Assembly (NCBI GenBank): GCA_014155875.1
Contig: JACEFZ010028321.1
Coordinates: 208,752-272,751 of the forward strand
Reading direction: 5' to 3'
Length of the DNA stretch: 64,000 nt
Origin: Cepaea nemoralis
Taxonomy: Eukaryota; Mollusca; Gastropoda; Stylommatophora; Helicidae
Positions within the stretch are counted from its first letter, which is position 1, and the number at the start of each line of letters is the position of its first letter. Below the pieces are notes generated by a model that had not been told where the DNA came from, made no database searches, and worked only from the letters and a program-made list of their open reading frames with translations. Below are positions 10,388-18,927 of this stretch, in pieces. The translations under genes and the position numbers were made by a program.

Positions 10388-10388
10388 G

Positions 10389-10427
10389 TATATATATATA
10401 ACATTTATATATATATATAAATGTTAT
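10389..10427. other. AT palindrome at LINE 5' junction
   Basis: Between the truncated LINE and the resumption of the minisatellite lies a perfect palindrome centred near 10413, half-site TATATAACATTTATATAT. It belongs neither to the LINE nor to the 38-bp unit. It could be filler DNA made during integration or a later microsatellite expansion, and would form a hairpin or cruciform. Confidence 0.7.
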
Positions 10428-11404
10428 ATATAAACCTAGTTCTAGTAGCTACAGATGTCAACAGTATATAAACTTAGTTCTAGTAGCTACAGATGTCAAC
10501 AGTATATAAACTTAGTTCTAGTAGCTACATATGTCAACAGTATATAAACTTAGTTCTAGTAGGTACAGATGTCAACAGTATACAAACTTAGTTCTAGTAG
10601 CTACAGATGTCAACAGTATATAAACTTAGTTCTAGTAGCTACAGATTTCAACAGTATATAAACTTAGTTCTAGTAGCTACAGATGTCAACAGTATATAAA
10701 CCTAGTTCTAGTAGCTACAGATGTCAACAGTATATAAACTTAGTTCTAGTAGCTACAGATGTCAACAGTATATAAACTTAGTTCTAGTAGCTACATATGT
10801 CAACAGTATATAAACTTAGTTCTAGTAGCTACAGATGTCAACAGTATATAAACTTAGTTCTAGTAGCTACAGATGTCAACAGTATATAAACTTAGTTCTA
10901 ATAGCTACAGATGTCAACAGTATATAAACTTAGTTCTAGTAGCTACAGATGTCAACAGTATATAAACTTAGTTCTAGTAGCTACAGATGTCAACAGTATA
11001 TAAACTTAGTTCTAGTAGGTACAGATGTCAACAGTATATAAACTTAGTTCTAGTAGGTACAGATGTCAACAGTATATAAACTTAGTTCTAGTAGGTACAG
11101 ATGTCAAGAGTATACAAACTTATAGTTCCAGTAGCTAGTTAGTTTCACACATATCTGCTTCACCTTCTGCATGTTCTCCATCTCCCTCAGATGTCAAGAA
11201 TATACAGACTTATAGTTCTAGTAAGTACAGATGTCAACAGTATATAAACTTAGTTCTAGTAGGTACAGATGTCAACAGTATATAAACTTAGTTCTAGTAG
11301 GTACAGATGTCAAGAGTATACAAACTTATAGTTCCAGTAGCTAGTTAGTTTCACACATATCTACCCAACCCGCTACATGTTTTCCATCTCCCTCAGATGT
11401 CAAG
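10426..11404 (+). repeat. 38-bp minisatellite, block 2, with higher-order ends
   Basis: Continuation of the array in the same phase and orientation: about 18 regular units to 11110, then a higher-order pattern in which diverged units (with AAACTTATAGTTC) alternate with a spacer reading GCTAGTTAGTTTCACACATA, a pyrimidine-rich stretch and CCATCTCCCTCAGATGTCAA. The spacer occurs twice here (about 11131-11190 and 11338-11400) and again in block 3. Confidence 0.92.
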
Positions 11405-13065
11405 AGTCTCCCCCGATGTGTCTCCACCTTGACGTGGTGGGGGAGCTTGCGTGTCCCATCGACCCCATTTGCTTGCAGATGGATGAAAAACTACATATCG
11501 GACAGCTTATGGGATAGGGATCAGACTAAGAGAGACACAACCTGCTGCCCTGCAGGTAGACTGAGGATAGCAGTCAAAAATTTAAATCAGGTGCACGAAG
11601 GCAGAAGTTCTTGGTCCGGACAAAACTCTTAAGGCTCCCTGTCGAGGGCTGTGGCTGAATGCCTCTAAGCCACAAACCCTCGTATCTGAGAGCCAGGCTG
11701 ATACCCACCTACCGAAAAATAGAGGCGTGATTCTGAGCAAGCTACATGCTCAGGTCTGATACATGTCCGAAGGCTCTCAGCTGGGGGATATGAGAGATTC
11801 CCGGATGAGAGGGCCAGGCCGTTTCTCGTTCACTGCTGCACGAAGGTAAGGTGCTGAGCCGGCAGCACATGTAGCCTACCTCGTGAGCGAGCACAAAAAG
11901 TCAGAAGTCCCCCAGTCGAAGGAAATGGTTATGCAAACTGTCTGTATCTAACTCATAGAGAGTGTAGACAAAAGTGGAAGTGACGCGAAATGACGCGAAA
12001 TGGAACGCACGGCGAGCGAACCTATTGCGTGGTCCGAAGTCAAAAGCAATGCTTACCGAGTGGATGTCGCCCACAGTCTGACCGTTCCTGGTGTGTGCTT
12101 GAGCGGCCAGTGGCAAGCGAGATGCCCAACATATGGAAGTGAGGAACTAAAGCAGCCATGAGCAGGACGTGGCAACTCCTCGGGTGAGCCCAGTCTCAGA
12201 GCAATATGTGCCGGCTCTGCAATTATGGAAGCCTCCTTGGATAGCGAGAGAATTCCCATGATCTGTCCCTGCCTTCCCTTGAGGGTTGACCATTTTGTCG
12301 TTGACCGTTCTATCCTGACCAGCTGAGATGTGGGCGGCATCACAACAATAAGTCTAACGTGCCTCAAAACCCGAGGAAGGCTAACCTCATTAAAAAATGC
12401 CTGCTGAAGCCGGCAGTGCTGGCCTACGGGTGGCAAAATAAAAACTGGCACTACGCATTTTACGTCCGAGTGAAACGTCTCGTCCATTTGTCTCTCGTGC
12501 TAGGAACAGCTCTGACTACCTAGTTTCTGAATGCCGCTCTTGCTCGGAACAGCTGTGACTAGGTAGTTTTCCGAATGTCCGCCGTGCCTGGAACAGCTCT
12601 GAAGGGCGCAAGGACAAGCACATGTCCGAAAACTCGCTGAGTGGATACCATCTGCAGACTTGTCTGGTTTGTGCAGGAACGGCCCATGGTGAAGGAAAGC
12701 CCAATATATTGAAGTGAGGATTTAAAGCAGCCATAAGCAGGACGTGACGATTCCCTTGGCTAGCCCAGAACCAGGGCGCTATGTGTTGGCCCTGCAACTA
12801 TGGAAGCAACCTTGGATGGCGGAAAATGCTATGGACTGTCCCTGCCTTCCTTTGAGGGATGACCGTTGTCTTCGACCGTTCCACCCTGGCCAGCTGGGTT
12901 GCAGACGGCACCGCAAAAGTGAGTCTCCCAGGAATGCTACCTGGTCAAAAAAAGCACGCTAAATTCGATGTGTTGGCCTACGGGTTTCGGCCCAAGGGCG
13001 CATAACAGACACACCGCAATCACATCTGAAAAAAACACTCCGGATGATCGCAAAGAAGAAGAAGA
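11405..13065 (+). mobile_element. Non-autonomous Nimb-derived retroposon, 1.66 kb, TSD AGATGTCAAG
   Basis: Inserted into the minisatellite with a perfect 10-bp duplication AGATGTCAAG (11395-11404 and 13066-13075). The 5' end begins with a GC-rich segment, TCCACCTTGACGTGGTGGGG, that can form a hairpin. No RT or endonuclease coding is present. The 3' part holds two tandem copies (about 12050-12420 and 12630-12950) of the module found once in the 3' UTR of the LINE at 1-4516 (shared landmarks GCCTCCTTGGAT, TGCCTTCCCTTGAGGG, GACCAGCTG), and it ends in CTCCGGATGATCGCAAAGAA plus GAA repeats. It looks like a parasite that keeps LINE 5' and 3' ends and borrows the machinery of the Nimb element. Confidence 0.83.
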
Positions 13066-13560
13066 AGATGTCAAGTCTACAAACTTACATTTCTAGTAGG
13101 TACAGATGTCAAGAATATACAGACTTATAGTTCTAATAGGTACAGGTGTCAAGAGTACAAATTTATAGTTCTAGTAACCACAGGTGTCAAAAGTATACAA
13201 ACTTAGTTATAGTAGCTACATATGTCAACAGTAAACAAACTTACAGTTCTAGTAGCTTGTTGGTTTCACATATATCTACCCCACCCTCTACATGTTTTAC
13301 ATCTCCCTCAGATGTCAACAGCATACAAACTTACAGTTCTAGTAGGTACAGATGTCAACAGCATACAAACTTACAGTTCTAGTAGGTACAGATGTCAACA
13401 GCATACAAACTTACAGTTCTAGTAGGTACAGATGTCAACAGCATACAAACTTACAGTTCTAGTAGGTACAGATGTCAACAGCATACAAACTTACAGTTCT
13501 AGTAGGTACAGATGTCAACAGTATATAAACTTAGAGACCTAGTAGCTAGTTGGTTTCACA
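13066..13560 (+). repeat. Minisatellite block 3
   Basis: The array resumes after the retroposon with diverged units, then a homogeneous run of six GGTACAGATGTCAACAGCAT-type units (about 13321-13510) with AAACTTACAGTTCTAGTA, and the pyrimidine-rich spacer again at 13250-13310 and 13545-13600. Unit sequence differs from blocks 1-2 by GCATACAAACTTACAG, indicating local homogenisation. Confidence 0.9.
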
Positions 13561-13600
13561 CATATCTACCCCACCCTTTGCATGTTCCTTCCTGCAAGTG

Positions 13601-14237
13601 TCAACTGGGATCCCTAACTCCATCAGCCATAGACACACATGGTTGTTGATTTGTTTCCATATGCAACAGGTGTTTATTTATAGACAGTATTGTCACCCCT
13701 GGCCCAACCACAGTGTTCTACGGGAGGTGCCCGGTAGGCCAGCCCAACAGCCCTTTCATCTCCATGGTCTGGAAATGTGATGACTGCCAACTATTGTAAA
13801 ATTATATTAACTGTTGTTTACTGCACTAGCTATCTCCGCTGTTGTCATTTTTAAATTCTTATCAATGATGTTCTGCATATTTCACATGTTCATTGCAAAT
13901 GTACACCAGCATCTGGTCATACCTACATTTACTGTCACCTTGTATCTGTGAAGTTAATGAAACTTCATACCCATATTTTAATGGTCTGCCATTTCTTTTA
14001 TTGTAATTAAATGGTTTCTTCCCTTTACTTTCATGATCTTAGTAATAAACACCGAGGAAAGTATTGATGAGTCTCAGTGTTAAGTATATTAGCTAAACAT
14101 CACAAGCACAGCAAAACCACCTTTTGTACCCTGTAACAATTACACAACAAATGGTTTCCTGGACTAGCTACAGCATATCAGACAATTCTAAAGCACCAGG
14201 ATGACAGCAACAATTATATAAAATGTTTGTTTTCCAG
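13601..14237 (+). other. Intron sequence without recognised feature
   Basis: Unique-looking AT-rich sequence between the minisatellite and the NNAG exon. No coding or repeat signal seen beyond the polypyrimidine tract of the acceptor at 14237. Confidence 0.6.
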
Positions 14238-14390
14238 GTCTCTGGGGCCTCGTTAACAATGCTGGACTGAATGTCATGGGAGACGTGGAATTGACCACAA
14301 TGGAACAGTATTTGACAACAGGGAATATAAATCTGTATGGGATGGTGAGAATGTGCAAGGCATTCTTGCCCTTGGTAAGGCAAGCTAAAG
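14238..14390 (+). CDS. BDH1: BDH1-like SDR, NNAG exon
   Basis: Internal exon of the same dehydrogenase, preceded by TTTCCAG and followed by donor GTATGT. Phase is 1 in and 1 out, so it joins the exon ending at 5664 without a break (ENTG then LWGLVNNAGLNVMGDVE). NNAG is the structural/catalytic Asn motif of classical SDRs, and the GLWGLVNNAG context is typical of the BDH1/RDH branch. The exon continues through the helix ending MCKAFLPLVRQAKG. The intron before it (5665-14237) holds a 38-bp minisatellite and two large retroelement insertions. Confidence 0.85.
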
Positions 14391-14599
14391 GTATGTTTTG
14401 TAATTAAAAATCGGTTTTGTTTTTCAAACTTATTCATTGCAATATAGTTAATAACTTTGAAGACTTATATTCTAGGTTGTACCTAAAATATCTGTATAAC
14501 GTTGATTTACTTTCATGCACTTTAGTCAAGAGACTGTTCTTCAGCTTGTCGTGACAAAGCTGTTTTCTACGACATTACGCATTCTGGTACAAGAGTATT

Positions 14600-14755
14600 T
14601 TATTTCTTCTCATTCTCTCTTTATCCCCCATTGGAACATTGGCTCTCAACCGACTCCAAGCTCTCCTATCCCTAGCTGTTCTCCAATATATTATTCATCT
14701 CTGTTTCTGCTTCTCTTCTGCATGTATTTTAGATCTTCTTTTAATTCTTTTGAGG
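14600..14755 (-). mobile_element. LINE 3'-end relic (weak)
   Basis: The + strand string CCCATTGGAACATTGGCTCT, followed by CCAAGCTCTCCTATCCCTAG and a drift of T/C-rich sequence, resembles the 3' ends of RTE-like LINEs read on the - strand (normally a conserved tail encoding ...W..L...A.DR..W). The sequence at 40960-41230 is a second, similar relic. Too decayed for a frame. Confidence 0.4.
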
Positions 14756-14756
14756 A

Positions 14757-14960
14757 GTAGCTGGCTGAGTAGCTAAGATGCCGGATTCTCCTTTAGGAGA
14801 CCAGGGTTCAAATCCTCGGTAAGGTGTTTTTGTTTTTTGGTTGGGGGAAAAAAGAAAACTCTGGCCTGCACAGTTCTCGGCGACTGCACTAGCCTGGTGA
14901 CCTTAATTCCTCAGGCTCAAGACACCCCCCTCCCACCTGCCATACACCACAAGGTATTGG
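14757..14960 (+). mobile_element. tRNA-derived SINE, family 4
   Basis: Starts with a tRNA-like head: AGTAGCTGGCTGAGTAGCTA as the A-box region and CAGGGTTCAAATCCTCGGTA as a good B box about 35 bases later, followed by a T-rich and GGGGGAAAA linker and an unrelated body. This is a Pol III promoter arrangement, not a real tRNA, since no acceptor stem closes. The 3' boundary is approximate. Confidence 0.65.
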
Positions 14961-15293
14961 CAGTAAATGACAGTTTTGACAGTAAATGACAGTTTCATTT
15001 TGTTTACCCTGTGGACTCCAGACAAAGGCCTTTCTAAGTATTCTATTCTCAGGTTTTATCAAGGCATATCGTTTCCAGCCCCAGCATCTTCTTCATCTCT
15101 TGGTTCAGTAGTGGTAACTTGTTTATCAATGCCATATACCATATATATAATCTAGATATTTAAAGAGTTTGACAAGTTTGATTTTCATACACAATTAGAG
15201 TAACAATATATTGGAAATTGTGCTGTCTTGGGAACTGCCAGGCACTCAAGTTAACTGTAGCGTCATGGTATTTAAAGTTATTTTTGTTAACAG

Positions 15294-15530
15294 GGCCTGC
15301 TCCGTGGCGAAGGGGTTATAGGTGCAGTTCATAATCCGGCATACTCACGTTCGAAACACAGCCGCAGACTATTTGGTAACAGACCTCCTTGCCTTGATTT
15401 TTTAATGAAATGGTAATGGATGCCGGTCGTTTAGAAATCAATGGCAAACTACTGAACATAAACTTTCCAAGAGATCACACACAGCAGAAAAATGCTGAGG
15501 TTGACTGTGATATCCTGTAAAGGATATGCA
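15294..15530 (+). mobile_element. tRNA-derived SINE, family 1, copy C
   Basis: The only copy of family 1 on the + strand and the easiest to read. Head GGCCTGCTCCGTGGCGAAGG with an A-box-like region, B-box-like CACGTTCGAAACACAGCCG, body GCCGGTCGTTTAGAAATCAA, and tail TGTGATATCCTGTAAAGGAT ending ATGCA. The tail resembles the 3' end of the LINE at 29709-31000. Confidence 0.8.
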
Positions 15531-15888
15531 GCTGACTTTAACTGTTATTAATAGTGATGAAAACTCGACTGTGGAGCAACTGCAACAGGAGGCTTCTGAT
15601 TGTCAGAGGTCCCGGTCCCATCCCCTTCACAGAATGTTTCAACCTTTTACCTTCCTGACACACTCTGGTGGCAGGCCCACCTGGGTCATGATTCCAGGTG
15701 TTTTCTTTTGGTGTGCGTTTGTATTCTATTTTCAGATGTTGAGTAATTTTCCAACTTGTCCTATGCCACCTTCTGAACTGGATTTTCTCCCTGGGACTGT
15801 CAGAAGGGTGCTCAAGTACATCACAGGGGCCATAAACTTTAATATTCTCAGCTCTTTAGTTCTCCATGGTTAAGATCTAAAGAAAAGT

Positions 15889-16079
15889 GGGGGCTGCGTG
15901 GTCTCGGGGTATGGTGTCCGCCTCGAGTGCTAGAGGTCCCGGATTCAAGCCCCGGTGTGGACCAGGAGTTTTTCACGTGGACTTCTAGTAAAAAAAATTT
16001 CCCCTGGTCTCTGGGTAGTGAGAACGGACGCCCATGTGTATTGTTGCGCACGTAAAAAAAAAAAATCCCTTGGCGAGTT
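15889..16079 (+). mobile_element. tRNA-derived SINE, family 5, left part (split by LTR element)
   Basis: tRNA-like head: TGCGTGGTCTCGGGGTATGG (A box) and GGTCCCGGATTCAAGCCCCG (B box), then a body with CCTGGTCTCTGGGTAGTGAG and an A-rich stretch. It is interrupted at 16079 by the LTR retrotransposon and continues at 25593 with GTTGGAAATCGAATAAAGAG, so the element is older than the LTR insertion. Confidence 0.72.
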
Positions 16080-16690
16080 TGTCAACAACCAATGTTTCAG
16101 GCATCATCGGATTACTTCTCCCACACCACACAAGAAACTTGCAAGTCGTGTGAGAGGAAATGAATGATACATTTTATTGCCGTTGGCTCTTTACAATTAC
16201 AAAACAGTCGCTATCAAATCACACACAAAGCCACAGAATTGCCTATCACTAGTTTCCTAACCCTATTGCTAATCTCTATCTATTTGGCTACACAAAACTC
16301 CTATCAACACTAAACGATCTGCTCGCTACGAAGTCAGTCCCCAGTCTGACTTTCCTACTCGCGTGGCTACACAGCACGCGGAAGGACCTTGATGCGTCCT
16401 TCGGCTTTTTGCACGCCGTTACACTTAGCACGCTTATATTAGCTGTCTCCTATTGAGTGGCAATCGTGGCTATCACGTAGGCGTGATTCTGTCGTGACCA
16501 GAGTGCTAACTATCTGGTCGACGTCTCCGTGTCTCATGAGAGAACTAGTTAATAGTCCCCCATTCTATCACCTACCCTGCCCTTATATCGGGGCACTGTA
16601 TTACCTCTAATCTACTTGAGGTTGACCACTCTTCCCGGTGGTCTTCTATCTTGAGGCAGACCTCCGGCCTCTATGTTTCAGTCTTTGACA
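16080..16690 (-). repeat. 3' LTR (left)
   Basis: In element sense it begins TGTCAAAGACTGAAACATAG and ends GGTTGTTGACA, giving the inverted termini TGTCAA...TTGACA. It matches the right LTR over its full 611 bases apart from four substitutions (near 16411-16415, 16477 and 16523) and two single-base indels. Confidence 0.95.
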
Positions 16691-16706
16691 CACACCCTCC
16701 CCTCCT
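16691..16706 (-). promoter_or_regulatory. Polypurine tract
   Basis: Immediately upstream of the 3' LTR in element sense the - strand reads AGGAGGGGAGGGTGTG, the expected primer for plus-strand DNA synthesis. Confidence 0.85.
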
Positions 16707-18927
16707 GTGTTGCGTCATCAACTTTGACTCATTGGTTGTGACGCAAGAGGTTTCTAAAAAATTAGTGTATCTAATTTTTGTCAAAGACTGTAGATAACCT
16801 GGCTTTGGGTAACTCAATAGACTTCTACTGACTATTGTCACAATGTAGTATCACTTTACTTGGCTACTGGCAATCGCCACAAACTTGTCTGGTTGGCGTG
16901 AGCCCTCTTCTCAATCGCAATATTATATTAATTAGAGGTATGTCTGAACCGGACCGTTGTCTTATAAGACCTGCCCTCAAATAGTAAATTAACTCACTAC
17001 CCATACAAAGTTGACTTTCTTAGGGTCAACACATGAATTGCTTCATGTCCCCCATATAATATTAAACAACCATTACACAAGCTGTGTGCGACAGGCTTTA
17101 CCTATTTCGCTTCCGCGTGTAAAGTTATCTTTCACTGTTAAGTTAGTGTTTCGTTGTCTATTATGTCCCCTGACCCGGAGTTATCTCCCTTTGATCTACA
17201 AAAAATGTATGCAATTTATATGTTTGTTTTCCTGGATGTTTGCGTGTTTGGATCTAACTAATAGTATAATCTAACTTCTAACATGTGTATCCAACTATCA
17301 TGTGTATGTATGTTAGTTTTCAAGTGCCATAATTCGGTTAAATGTGGCCACAAACAAGTGTATAACACTAATTCGTGACTACGTTTCCGTCTTATGAGAC
17401 TTAAAATACTTTCTCTAAGATCTATACTAAACTACACACAACACATTCACGACAACACATTTTCAACATCGAAAACAAACATTTGACGCAGACAAAAAAT
17501 AAAAAGTCGCGTTGAGCGGCAGAAAAAATCCGCTGACTGATCTCACTCTCTCTTGTATAATTTACATTTGCTCTCCCTTTCACACTTCTGTCACACATCT
17601 TTTACCCTTACTTCTGTCACACATCTTTTACCCTCACAATTATTTAAAAACCTTGGAGTGACACTGTACAAGTTTGGCTCAGTTTGACAAAGTTGAGCTT
17701 AATGACTGTGCGTAAATTGCTGCACGAGTCATGTATTTACAACATATTTACATGTAAGAGAAAGGGTTGATGGTTTGTACCCTGGTATTATTAACCACTA
17801 TATTCTACTGAAATAATACTCTAAATACTGAAATGCTAATACTAGTTCTATAAATATGTATTTAATGTGTTACCTATTTTAATCTATTTTGCCACATTAA
17901 TCCTAATATTTATCTAATTTAAGGGACGTAATCTAATTATTTAAAATGGAATTGATGTGACATGAGTTATGTAACTTTCTGAATGGGTAATGTGAAATGT
18001 AATAAATTATGTACCTTTCTAACATGGGTAATGTGAAATATAACAAAATTCTAACTAATGTTTTTAAATGAAAAAAATATATGATTGATATTCTTACTCT
18101 AAATGGTGTAAATGATGTATGTTTACTTGTATAATCCTTTTATCCTATTACGGTGTAAACTAATTATAATACTAAATGATAACGTTTGTTAAATGGACTG
18201 GTTCATTAAGATGGAATGAACTCAAGTGAAATGAACCTAAGTGAAATGTAACAAACTAAATGGTAATATTACTATCTAAATTTAATCCTAGTTTATATTT
18301 AGCTGTTATTACGTTTAAATTACTATCCTAATCTACTTTTAAGCTAAGTAAGTGGGTGAATTAATGATCTATCTAAACTAACTGAAAACTATTATATTTC
18401 CTAAATCTTACATATATGTTAGAGTGATCTAATCTACTATAATTTATCACTATATTAAAATATTATAATACATATCACAATCAGTATATATATACATGGT
18501 ATTCAATTACCTCAGGTCAGTTGTTGTCTTAATGTTTAGAAATTGCTTTCATAGGCATACTCTATATACACAATTGGCCTGGGTATATGAAATACATTAC
18601 ACAGTCATACTTGTGTCCTATGGGTATTGCATCTGTAGAGTTCGCTTGTGTCGTAGACCAGTATTTTCGTGTCTGTATTTATGTACTGTTCTGACACTGT
18701 TCTTCTATGCTTATACAGATGGTTCACCGGCACACATATGAAGCTTAGTATATAACGAGCTGTCTCAGTTCACATGGTGATATACTTGTTTTCGAAGCAC
18801 AGTTCTTATGTTGAAGTCTACGGACACATGGTAGTTCACCGTTCTTAGTACGTGGTTCAGAACATAATGTCTATGTATTCGTAAAATATATCACATAGAA
18901 TATTCGAATGTACCAATTTAATATCTA
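16707..18927 (-). other. Long 3' non-coding region of the LTR element
   Basis: About 2.2 kb of very AT-rich sequence between the RNase H stop and the polypurine tract. No env-like ORF with signal peptide or membrane segments is seen on the sense strand; the only ORFs are short. An untranslated region this long is unusual and might be a decayed third gene, but I see no trace of one. Confidence 0.6.

Larger units (their letters stand above)
7304..10388 (-). mobile_element. 5'-truncated RNase H-bearing LINE inside the minisatellite
   Basis: A non-LTR element in antisense orientation to the host gene, truncated within its endonuclease domain at about 10388. Its 3' end carries a short AACTAACTAA-type tail at 7303-7312. 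Minisatellite sequence ending TATATAAACCTAG lies on both sides (about 7290-7303 and 10427-10439), consistent with a target-site duplication, though the array itself makes the exact length ambiguous. It belongs to a different I-group lineage from the element at 1-4516. Confidence 0.87.

Noticed and set aside
14757..14860. A tRNA gene
   Set aside because: A and B boxes are good but no acceptor stem or anticodon arm closes, and a T-rich SINE body follows.
18496..18741. 81-codon + strand ORF with hydrophobic stretches in the LTR element
   Set aside because: Antisense to the element, short, no family resemblance; not an env gene.
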